From Hyphomicrobiaceae bacterium (lineage in GTDB: Bacteria > Pseudomonadota > Alphaproteobacteria > Rhizobiales > Hyphomicrobiaceae), in assembly GCA_020442165.1 (NCBI GenBank), contig JAGRKV010000032.1, positions 62,001 through 126,000 on the forward strand: DNA of 64,000 nucleotides. The letters are read 5' to 3'. Numbering within the stretch: the stretch's first letter is position 1; each line of letters opens with the position of its first letter. Under the pieces are notes generated by a model. That model was not told where the DNA came from, searched no databases, and was given only the letters and a program-made list of their open reading frames with translations. Positions 28,775 to 36,859 of this stretch are shown here, piece by piece. A program made the position numbers and the translations under genes.

Positions 28775-30016
28775 ATGAGCACCACAACATCCGATCGCTT
28801 CGACATCGTCATCTCCGGCGGCAGCTATGCCGGACTGTCCCTGGCTCTTGCGCTGACGCAGGCACTGGAGGGGATCAGGATCGCGATCGTCGATCCGGCG
28901 CCGCGCGAACCCGATGAGCCATTGCTCGATGATCCCCGCGCATTTTCGTTGTCGGCCTCGTCGCGGCGGCTGCTGGAGGCAATCGGCATCTGGCCGATGA
29001 TCGCCGATGCGGCGCAGCCGGTCGCTCGGATTGAAGTTACCGACTCGGAGCTGGATGCTGGCATCAGGCCGACGCTCCTAACCTATTCCAACGAGATCGA
29101 GGACGGCTCGGCGGCCTCGTTCATCGTGATGGGCGCTCCGCTGCGCGGCGCGCTCGACGCCGTCGCACGCGAGACGCCCGAGATCACCTTTATTACCGCG
29201 ACGGCAACCGGCTATGAGGCGGGCGCACATGATGCGTGCGTCAAGCTTGCCGGGGGAGGAAGCGTTCGCGGGTCGCTGGTGGTCGCGGCAGAAGGCCGGC
29301 GTTCGACGCTGCGGGAGGCGGCCGGCATCAAGCTCGTCACCTGGGACTACGATCAGACCGGCATTGTCGTCACCATCGCTCACGAGCGCCCGCACGAAGG
29401 CCGGGCGGTGCAGCACTTCCTGCCGTCGGGTCCGTTCGCGATCCTGCCGCTGCCTGGCAACCGCTCATGCATTACCTGGTCGGAAACGACTGGCGAGGCG
29501 CGGCGAATCCTGGCGCTCGACGATGCGGCGTTCCTGCGTGAGGTCGATAAGCGTTTCGGCGGAATGCTTGGTAGCCTGTCGCTAGCCGGACCGCGTGCCT
29601 CCTGGCCCCTTTCCATGCACCTTGCGCGCAACTACGTCGCGCCGCGACTGGCGCTGATTGGCGATACCGCGCATGGCGTGCATCCGATCGCCGGGCAGGG
29701 GCTCAACCTTGGCCTGCGTGACGTTGCTGCCCTTGCGCAAGTGATCGCCGAGGCGATGCGGGTAGGCCTGGAGCCAGGCAATGCGGAGACGCTGCGGCAA
29801 TACGAGCGCTGGCGGCGGTTCGACAGCACAGTTTCTACACTGGCCTTCGATGGGCTCAACCGGCTCTTTTCCAACGACTGGACGCTTGTGCGCGCCGCGC
29901 GCGATGTCGGCCTGGGTGTCGTCGACCGGCTGCCGTTCGTGAAACGCATGCTCGTTTCGGAGGCGGCAGGCGTTACCGGCGACGTGCCACGCCTATTGCG
30001 CGGCGAGCCTTTATGA
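28775..30016 (+). CDS. UbiH/UbiF-type FAD-dependent ubiquinone biosynthesis hydroxylase
   Basis: About 413 residues. The FAD-binding Rossmann motif is DIVISGGSYAGLSLALAL at the N-terminus. The DG-type motif region is LVVAAEGRRSTLRE, and the second FAD motif with GD is LIGDTAHGVHPIAGQGLNLG. These identify the flavin monooxygenases that hydroxylate the ubiquinone ring. Which carbon (UbiH-, UbiF- or UbiL-like) cannot be read from sequence. ATG 28775 (MSTTTSDRFD) is preferred to 28739 because the fold begins immediately after it. It is divergent from tesB. Confidence 0.9.
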   Translation: MSTTTSDRFDIVISGGSYAGLSLALALTQALEGIRIAIVDPAPREPDEPLLDDPRAFSLSASSRRLLEAIGIWPMIADAAQPVARIEVTDSELDAGIRPTLLTYSNEIEDGSAASFIVMGAPLRGALDAVARETPEITFITATATGYEAGAHDACVKLAGGGSVRGSLVVAAEGRRSTLREAAGIKLVTWDYDQTGIVVTIAHERPHEGRAVQHFLPSGPFAILPLPGNRSCITWSETTGEARRILALDDAAFLREVDKRFGGMLGSLSLAGPRASWPLSMHLARNYVAPRLALIGDTAHGVHPIAGQGLNLGLRDVAALAQVIAEAMRVGLEPGNAETLRQYERWRRFDSTVSTLAFDGLNRLFSNDWTLVRAARDVGLGVVDRLPFVKRMLVSEAAGVTGDVPRLLRGEPL

Positions 30017-30064
30017 ACCTTGCCGATTGATGTGTCTTCCGGCAGCGCAATCGAGCCCTGCCCT

Positions 30065-31285
30065 TCAACGTACGCTGGCCATCGTGCCCTCTGTGACAGC
30101 ACTGACGGGACACGCGCGCGGCAGATTGCGGAAGTCCGCCGCCGTCACATGATTGCCGGTCGGCAGACGGCGCAGAGACGAGGAATACGCGCGGTCGCCG
30201 CGCTGCTTGTCGATGCGCATCTCGGCGACCTGGTGGCGGCCCCGCTCAACCCACGTCGGAATGAAGCCAGCAGCTGAAACCGCGACGCGCGTGTTGGAGG
30301 TGCGGGTCAGTTCGACCAGCGCGATCACCCCGGTGCGTTGGTCGTCGGACACCTGATTGGAGATGAAATTTCCCGTCGAATAGACCACGAGGCCTTCGCG
30401 ACCATCGGGAGTTGCGATCTTCTCCCACCCCTGCAGAACATGCGGGTGAGTGCCGATGACGGCGGTGGCGCCAGCCTCGATGGCATCGCGTGCATAAGTG
30501 CGGTCTGTCGAGAGTGGCGTGGGGCTCTTCTCTATGCCCCAGTGCGGCGTCAGGATAACGGCGTCCACATCCGGGTCCTGCGCATTCCAGCGGATCTCCT
30601 CCAGCACCTTGTCACGCGCGGTATAACAATTGAGCGCCTGGCCATGCCGGTCCGGCATGCCGTTGGTCGAGTAGGTGCAAGCAATCCAGGCGATCGTCAT
30701 GCCGCCAGTGCGCGTCTTGACCGCCCAGCGGTGATCCGGTGCGGCGATGCGGCGGCGCGTTCCCGAATACGCCAGAACAGCGGCATCCAGCGCATCGATG
30801 GTGCGATCCATGCCCAGCGCACCACGATCTGCCGCATGGTTGTTGGCGGTGGAGACGACGTCGAAGCCGGTCTCCTTCAGCTCGACGGCAAGCGAGGGGT
30901 GATAATTGAAGACGAGGGCGCCGCGTGGGGCACCATAAACGCGGCCATCCAACCGCCGGCCAGGGTCCTTGACGGCATATCCGCCCAGCGCCACACCCGC
31001 GGCCACCGGTCCTTCCAGATTTCCATAAGTGAGATCGGCACCCGACAGGACCGGTGACAACGGTCGCCAGAAGCGCTGATAGCTGCCGGTGCTGGTGAGT
31101 GCCTGGCGCTGCAAGGCGTTGTGAAACAGCAGATCGCCCACGGCCGCGATCACCGCACGTTCGCCGGTGGCGCAGCCGGCGCGGAAGGTCATCGTCTCGT
31201 TGCCGGCGCTGACCGGTGCTGCCGCAACGGCCAATCCGGCAAGAGCGAACAACCAAGGGCGCGCGGCCCGGCCCAAACGCGGCAT
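30065..31285 (-). CDS. CapA-family metallophosphatase-like exported protein
   Basis: About 406 residues. The signal peptide (PWLFALAGLAVAAAPVSA) is followed by a PGA_cap/CapA domain. VIAAVGDLLFH is the first metal loop, YGNLEGPV the second and STANNHAADRG the third. VILTPHWGIEKSP and GTHPHVLQGWE supply the histidines. The family is named for poly-gamma-glutamate capsule synthesis, but most members have undefined periplasmic substrates. The start at 31285 (MPRLGRAARP) gives a clean signal peptide. It is divergent from xerC. Confidence 0.85.
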   Translation of the reverse strand: MPRLGRAARPWLFALAGLAVAAAPVSAGNETMTFRAGCATGERAVIAAVGDLLFHNALQRQALTSTGSYQRFWRPLSPVLSGADLTYGNLEGPVAAGVALGGYAVKDPGRRLDGRVYGAPRGALVFNYHPSLAVELKETGFDVVSTANNHAADRGALGMDRTIDALDAAVLAYSGTRRRIAAPDHRWAVKTRTGGMTIAWIACTYSTNGMPDRHGQALNCYTARDKVLEEIRWNAQDPDVDAVILTPHWGIEKSPTPLSTDRTYARDAIEAGATAVIGTHPHVLQGWEKIATPDGREGLVVYSTGNFISNQVSDDQRTGVIALVELTRTSNTRVAVSAAGFIPTWVERGRHQVAEMRIDKQRGDRAYSSSLRRLPTGNHVTAADFRNLPRACPVSAVTEGTMASVR

Positions 31286-31513
31286 GACAAAACTCCAAGA
31301 CGCAAAACAAAAAAGGAGCGGGTTGTATCGAAAACCGGGATGGAGACTGCTAGAATTCTCCGACTCATTCCATACTTGAGGCAATCAGATCCCATGCTGG
31401 CTGAACAGCTCGTCGCGACGCCGGTCGGGAGCAAGTCTGGCGAGTTCCTGTTGGTTAAGACTTCGCTAACCATGTTGTCGCGTGATGGTCCCCTTCCGTT
31501 TGACCGAGAGCAC

Positions 31514-32524
31514 ATGGCACCTGCCCAACGATACCGTGCTGACGCCGCATCCGTCGGTCCCTCCCTCGACGGGTTCGACCTTGGCGCCGACCTCGCCGAG
31601 GCAGCCACGCAGTGGCTTTCCCATCTCGCCCACGCGCGCGGTTATACCGGCGAAACGCTTGCCGCCTACGAGCGGGACCTCAGGCAGTTCACCGGCTTTC
31701 TCAGCGTGCATCTCGACTACACGCCTTGCCTTGGCGACCTTGCACGCATCGATGCAAAGACCATCCGCGCCTTCCTTTCAGCGCGGCGGCGGCAGGGTGC
31801 CAGCAGCCGTTCGCTTTCACGTACGCTATCGGCTCTACGCACTTTCTTTCGCTGGCTGGAAGCGGAGCAGAAGGTCAAGAACCGCACGCTTCAGCGCGTT
31901 TCGCTTCCCAAGGTCGGCCAGTCGGTGCCCAAGCCGCTGACCGTCGAGCACGCGGCGCTCGTCGTCTCGGCGGATGCCGCCGTTGCAGATGACGACTGGA
32001 TTGGCGCGCGGGACACCGCTGTGTTGTTGCTGCTTTACGGTGCGGGGCTGCGCATCTCTGAAGCGCTCGGGCTGACGGTCGCGGATGCGCCGATAGACGG
32101 GCGCGATGTGATCGTGATCCGCGGCAAGGGCGGCAAGGAGCGGATGGTGCCGATCCTGCCCGTAACGCAATCCGCCATCCGGCGGTATCTGGAGTTATGC
32201 CCCTATCCGATCAGCGGCAGTGACCCGCTGTTTCTCGGTGCCAAGGGCGGCGCACTTTCTCCGCGTCTCATCCAGCTGGCGATGGAGCGTATGCGCTCTG
32301 CTTTCGGGCTTCCGGAGACGGCGACCCCACATGCGCTCAGGCACTCCTTTGCAACCCACCTGCTCGCCGCTGGCGCAGACCTGAGGCAGATCCAGGAACT
32401 GCTGGGCCATGCATCGCTGTCGACGACGCAGGTCTACACGAAGGTGGAGCGCGACCGTCTGCTTGCGGTCTACGACGCCGCACACCCGAGGCAGGTGTCG
32501 CCGATGGGGATTGATACGGATTAA
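31514..32524 (+). CDS. xerC: Tyrosine recombinase XerC
   Basis: About 336 residues. The SAM-like N-terminal core-binding domain includes YTGETLAAYERDLRQFTGFL. The catalytic domain has the full tyrosine-recombinase set: R in AGLRISEALGL, K in GKGGKERMVP, H-x-x-R in HALRHSFATHLL, H in GHASLSTTQVY, and the nucleophile Y in that motif. With XerD it resolves chromosome dimers at dif. Assignment to XerC over XerD rests on overall appearance and neighbourhood. The frame is open far upstream; ATG 31514 is the start closest to family length. Confidence 0.88.
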   Translation: MAPAQRYRADAASVGPSLDGFDLGADLAEAATQWLSHLAHARGYTGETLAAYERDLRQFTGFLSVHLDYTPCLGDLARIDAKTIRAFLSARRRQGASSRSLSRTLSALRTFFRWLEAEQKVKNRTLQRVSLPKVGQSVPKPLTVEHAALVVSADAAVADDDWIGARDTAVLLLLYGAGLRISEALGLTVADAPIDGRDVIVIRGKGGKERMVPILPVTQSAIRRYLELCPYPISGSDPLFLGAKGGALSPRLIQLAMERMRSAFGLPETATPHALRHSFATHLLAAGADLRQIQELLGHASLSTTQVYTKVERDRLLAVYDAAHPRQVSPMGIDTD

Positions 32525-32613
32525 CCCTTTTCACAGATTCACCACGAGCCTATCCTGGCAATTAGAGAAGGTTAGCGCATTGGCGTCATTCTGATTGGCG
32601 TTCGCACCTTGTA

Positions 32614-33687
32614 ATGGCCCGGGATTGCTTGATGTTTTCGTTGGTCCGCAAAATGACTGCAGGGTCCGCCCGGGTGTTGGCTGCGCTCGGGGCGCTGGCG
32701 GTGGTTGTTTGCGTGCCGGCGGATGCCGCCGAACAGCAGCCAAACGTGGGACTCGCCGCCACCTGTCACGGCATCAATATGCTCGACGAGATCAGGGCCG
32801 CGACACCTGACGTCTATGCCGAGATCGAGGCGACGGCCAGCAAGACGGCAAACGCCAGAGCCGTTCTGTGGAAGGTGGAGAAGGCGGGCGTTGCGCCGTC
32901 CTATCTGCTTGGCACAATCCACATGACCGATCCCCGCGTCACCGTGCTGTCGCCGCAGATCCAGGACGCGCTCCTGCATTCCGATACTGTGGCGCTTGAG
33001 GTGGCCGACGTCTCCGCTGATGCGACAAATGCCGCGATGCTGAAGGCGGCGAGCCTCGTGCTGTTCACCGATGGGCGCAAACTCGACGGCCTGTTGTCGA
33101 GCGATGAATACAAGAAGGTGCAGGAGACACTTTCTGACGCCGGGCTTCCCGGAGAGCTGGCGGCGATGTTCCGGCCCTGGGTGGTATCGATGATCCTGTC
33201 GGTATCGTCATGCGAGCGGCAGAAGGTCAAGGCGGGCCAGCCGGTGCTCGACATGAAGATCGCGACAGCGGCGCGGGCGCGCGGCCTGAAGGTCGTCGGG
33301 CTGGAAACGATCGAGAGCCAGCTTGCCGCGATGGCGAACATTCCTGATGACCAGCAGGTCGCCATGCTTCGCGCCGGCCTCAAGTACGTCAACCGGGCGA
33401 ACGACACGATGGAGACGCTGCTGCAGCTCTATCTCAGGCGGAACATGGGGGCGGCGTGGCCGTTCCATCTGGTCCTGGCGCGGCAGGCAGGCGTGGGCCA
33501 GCAATCGTTCTCCGGGTTCCAGAAAAAGATCGTCGATGATCGCAACCGCGCCATGCTCGTCTCGGCCATGCCTATGCTGAAGAAGGGCCGGTCCCTGATC
33601 GCCGTGGGCGTGCTGCATCTCGTCGGAGAAGAAGGTCTGGTCGAAGGGCTTCGCAAAGAAGGCTTCACGGTGACGGCGATCGAGTAG
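32614..33687 (+). CDS. TraB/GumN family protein
   Basis: 357 residues beginning with a hydrophobic signal or anchor (ARVLAALGALAVVVCVPADA). The TraB/GumN (Tiki-like) metal-dependent fold has its first signature LLGTIHMTDPRV around residue 97, including the GxxH motif. The catalytic-region repeat, RSLIAVGVLHLVGEEGLV, is near the C-terminus. Tiki relatives are proteases, but the bacterial members are uncharacterised. Two cysteines (ATCHGIN and SSCERQ) may be disulfide-bonded in the periplasm. It follows xerC on the same strand after 89 bases. Confidence 0.87.
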   Translation: MARDCLMFSLVRKMTAGSARVLAALGALAVVVCVPADAAEQQPNVGLAATCHGINMLDEIRAATPDVYAEIEATASKTANARAVLWKVEKAGVAPSYLLGTIHMTDPRVTVLSPQIQDALLHSDTVALEVADVSADATNAAMLKAASLVLFTDGRKLDGLLSSDEYKKVQETLSDAGLPGELAAMFRPWVVSMILSVSSCERQKVKAGQPVLDMKIATAARARGLKVVGLETIESQLAAMANIPDDQQVAMLRAGLKYVNRANDTMETLLQLYLRRNMGAAWPFHLVLARQAGVGQQSFSGFQKKIVDDRNRAMLVSAMPMLKKGRSLIAVGVLHLVGEEGLVEGLRKEGFTVTAIE

Positions 33688-33739
33688 CGCCGAGTGGCGC
33701 CCTTCAAAGCCAGAGCTTCATAGAAGCGAAAAATAAATA

Positions 33740-33767
33740 CGGCCGGTCGCGATGACCGGCCGTTTTC
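33740..33767. terminator. Bidirectional terminator between the GumN-like gene and lpdA
   Basis: CGGCCGGTC and GACCGGCCG form the stem, with TTTT to the right and an A-rich run to the left that reads TTTATTTTTC on the minus strand. It suits the convergent genes on both sides. Confidence 0.85.
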
Positions 33768-33800
33768 CATTGTGCTGGACCTGCGGACAGGAGAATCGCG

Positions 33801-35204
33801 TCACATATGAATGGCGCGCTTCTCGACGGAGAGTGCCGCCTCCTTGACCGCTTCCGACAGCGTGGGATGTGCGTGGCATGTGCGCGCGAGATCCTCGGCA
33901 CTGCCGCCGAACTCCATGATGACGCACGCCTCGGCGATCAACTCGCCGACATTGGGGCCAATCATGTGGACGCCCAGAATGCGATCCGTCTTCGCGTCGG
34001 CGAGGATCTTGACGAAGCCTTCTGCGGTGCGATTGACCTTGGCACGGCCGTTGGCCGTGAAGGGGAACTTGCCGACGGTGTAGGCTACGCCTGCCTCCTT
34101 CAGCTCCTCTTCGGTCTTGCCAACGGTGGCGACCTCAGGTGCCGTATAGATGACACCAGGAATGACACCATAATTGACGTGTCCGGACTGGCCGGCCAGC
34201 ATCTCGGCAACCGCGACGCCCTCATCCTCGGCCTTATGCGCCAGCATGGGTCCGGCGATCACGTCGCCAATGGCATAGATGCCGTTGACGTTGGTCTGGT
34301 AGTGGTCATCAACGACAACGCGCTTTCTCTGGTCGAGCTGCACACCGACTTCAGCGAGACCGAGGCCCTCGGTATAGGGCACGCGGCCAATGGCTACGAG
34401 GACGACGTCTGCCGCCAGCTTCTTCTTTTCGCCGCCCGCCGCCGGTTCGATCATCACCGAGCAACCGATGTCGCTCTTATCCAGGCCCGTTACCTTGGCG
34501 CCGAGATGGAACTTGAAGCCCTGCTTCTGCAGGATCTTCTGGAACTGCTTGGCGACCTCAAGGTCGGTGCCGGGCAGGATGCGGTCCAGGTACTCGACCA
34601 CGGTGACATCCGCACCCAGACGCTTCCATACCGAGCCCAGCTCAAGGCCGATGACGCCGGCACCGACGACCAGCAGCGTTGCCGGCACCTTCTTCAGGTC
34701 GAGTGCCCCGGTCGAGGAGACGACCTGTTTCTCGTCGATTTCGATGCCCGGCAGTTTCGCAACGTCCGAGCCGGTTGCGATGACGATGGACTTCGTCTCA
34801 AGCGTTTGCTTGGCCCCTTCCGCGTTCGTCACCTCGACCTTGCCGGCTGCAATAATGCGACCGGTGCCGTGATGGGAATCGATCTTGTTCTTCTTCAGCA
34901 GGAAGGCGACACCGTCAACGTTGCCCTTGATGCCCTCCGACTTGAATGCCTGCATCTTGGAGATGTCGAGCTTGGGTGTCACTTCGATGCCCATGCCGGC
35001 GAAAGCGTGCTGCGCTTCCGCGAAAAGCTCGGAGGCATGAAGCAGCGCCTTTGAAGGAATGCAGCCGACGTTGAGGCAGGTGCCGCCGTGCGTCGCCCGC
35101 TTCTCCACCACCGCGACCTTCATACCGAGCTGCGCCGCGCGGATTGCGCAGACATATCCGCCAGGTCCGGTGCCGATGACGATGAGATCGTAAGGTCCTG
35201 CCAT
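33801..35204 (-). CDS. lpdA: Dihydrolipoyl dehydrogenase (E3)
   Basis: 467 residues. FAD-binding [17 protein letters not shown], the redox-active disulfide [19 protein letters not shown], the NAD-binding [19 protein letters not shown], and the C-terminal His/Glu pair in [15 protein letters not shown] are all present. It reoxidises lipoamide in 2-oxoglutarate dehydrogenase and possibly other complexes. It is the last gene of the lpdA/sucB/sucA group, 211 bases after sucB. That gap contains no gene and may hold a separate promoter. Confidence 0.97.
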   Translation of the reverse strand: MAGPYDLIVIGTGPGGYVCAIRAAQLGMKVAVVEKRATHGGTCLNVGCIPSKALLHASELFAEAQHAFAGMGIEVTPKLDISKMQAFKSEGIKGNVDGVAFLLKKNKIDSHHGTGRIIAAGKVEVTNAEGAKQTLETKSIVIATGSDVAKLPGIEIDEKQVVSSTGALDLKKVPATLLVVGAGVIGLELGSVWKRLGADVTVVEYLDRILPGTDLEVAKQFQKILQKQGFKFHLGAKVTGLDKSDIGCSVMIEPAAGGEKKKLAADVVLVAIGRVPYTEGLGLAEVGVQLDQRKRVVVDDHYQTNVNGIYAIGDVIAGPMLAHKAEDEGVAVAEMLAGQSGHVNYGVIPGVIYTAPEVATVGKTEEELKEAGVAYTVGKFPFTANGRAKVNRTAEGFVKILADAKTDRILGVHMIGPNVGELIAEACVIMEFGGSAEDLARTCHAHPTLSEAVKEAALSVEKRAIHM

Positions 35205-35415
35205 TTGAAGTCGTCCTCAATCAATGTGCCGGTGCTGCCCGGCTTATCGCATCTGCTATTGCACGGGCCGCTGCACGTTCAAGCACTGCCGGCAGGGGCG
35301 TGACTGGGCGCCCCCCGTACTCGAAGCTGCGAAAAACCTCAAGATGCCGGACCAGACCCGCCGGCCGCTACTGTCACTCGTGCAATCGCATGCGTTTGCA
35401 ATACGCAGTGCAGGC

Positions 35416-36750
35416 TCACAGCTCCAGCAGGAATCGCTGCGGATCTTCCAGGTTCTCCTTGACACGGACAAGGAACGTCACCGCCTCCTTGCCGTCAACG
35501 ATGCGGTGATCGTAGCTCAAGGCGAGATACATCATCGGGCGGACGACGACCTCGCCGTTGCGCACGACGGGGCGCTGCTCGATGCGGTGCATGCCGAGGA
35601 TGCCCGACTGCGGCGCGTTCAAGATCGGTGTCGACATCATCGAGCCGTAGACGCCGCCGTTGGTGATGGTGAACGTGCCACCCTGCATGTCCTCGATACC
35701 GAGGCGGCCATCGCGCGCCCGTTTGCCAAATTCCGCGATCTTGGCCTCGATTTCGGCCAGCGTGAGGCGATCAGCCTCGCGCACGACCGGCACTACAAGG
35801 CCCTTGTCTGTGCCGACGGCAACGCCGACGTGATAGTAGTTCTTGTAGATGAGGTCGGTGCCGTCGATCTCGGCATTGACCGCCGGAATCTCCTTCAGCG
35901 CCTGGATGCACGCCTTGACGAAGAAGCTCATGAAGCCGAGCTTGGTACCGTGCCGCTTCTCGAACAGGTCCTTGTACTGGTTGCGCAGCGCCATCACGTT
36001 CGTCATGTCGACGTCGTTGAACGTGGTCAGCATCGCGGCTGTGTTCTGTGCGTCCTTCAGGCGGCGCGCGATGGTCTGGCGCAGGCGCGTCATCTTCACA
36101 CGTTCCTCACGCGCGACATCGTTGGGAACGGAGGGTGCGCGCACCTGCTGCAATGGCACCGGCTGCGGCGCCGTCATGTAATTCATGGCTTGAGCGGCGG
36201 GGGCCGCGACGACGGATTGCGCGGGTGCCGCTGCCGCAGATGGCGGCGGCGTGCCGCCCCGTTCAATAGCGGCGGCAACATCTTCCTTCAGCACCTGCCC
36301 GCGCTTGCCCGAACCCTGCACTGACGCCGCGTCGAGGCCAGCTTCATCAAGAGCCTTGCGTGCAGCAGGTGATGGCGGCATGCCGCCGCCTGCCGGGGCG
36401 GCCGGTGCGCTGCCAGCGCTTTCGACGGCGGCAGCCGGGCGGGGCGCTTCCGCCTTTGCCGGGGCAGGCGCTGCGGCGGGCGCGGTTTTCGCTGGCTGTG
36501 CGGCTGCTCCCGCGCCGTCGCTCACGTGACCGAGCACCGCTCCGACCGCGACGGTTGCGCCAGCTTCCACAGCGATATCGCCGAGCACACCTGCCGCGGG
36601 TGCCGGGACCTCGACCGTGACCTTGTCGGTCTCGAGTTCGACCAGCGGCTCGTCGGCCTTGACCGCGTCCCCGGGCTTCTTGAACCACTGGCCCACCGTC
36701 GCCTCGGTCACGCTCTCACCCAGCGTCGGCACTCGAATCTCGATCGCCAT
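35416..36750 (-). CDS. sucB: 2-oxoglutarate dehydrogenase E2 (dihydrolipoyl succinyltransferase)
   Basis: 444 residues in the usual three parts. The N-terminal lipoyl domain has its lipoylated lysine in [14 protein letters not shown]. An Ala/Pro linker leads to the E3-binding domain ([20 protein letters not shown] ... [14 protein letters not shown]). The catalytic core ends in [17 protein letters not shown] with the active-site His and Asp. It transfers the succinyl group to CoA and forms the core of the complex. sucA lies 109 bases upstream and the two are probably co-transcribed. Confidence 0.97.
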   Translation of the reverse strand: MAIEIRVPTLGESVTEATVGQWFKKPGDAVKADEPLVELETDKVTVEVPAPAAGVLGDIAVEAGATVAVGAVLGHVSDGAGAAAQPAKTAPAAAPAPAKAEAPRPAAAVESAGSAPAAPAGGGMPPSPAARKALDEAGLDAASVQGSGKRGQVLKEDVAAAIERGGTPPPSAAAAPAQSVVAAPAAQAMNYMTAPQPVPLQQVRAPSVPNDVAREERVKMTRLRQTIARRLKDAQNTAAMLTTFNDVDMTNVMALRNQYKDLFEKRHGTKLGFMSFFVKACIQALKEIPAVNAEIDGTDLIYKNYYHVGVAVGTDKGLVVPVVREADRLTLAEIEAKIAEFGKRARDGRLGIEDMQGGTFTITNGGVYGSMMSTPILNAPQSGILGMHRIEQRPVVRNGEVVVRPMMYLALSYDHRIVDGKEAVTFLVRVKENLEDPQRFLLEL

Positions 36751-36859
36751 GTCTCAGTTCGTCCTCTCTGGCTCCTGCCGCCCAGTGGGCTGCATACAAT
36801 TCCAAATCGCGTGCGATGGGGACCGTAGTCCTGTCATCGGTGCTCAAGCCAACCCTTGC

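Noticed and set aside
33807..35054. A 415-codon plus-strand frame
   Set aside because: Antisense of lpdA, no start signal and no domain.
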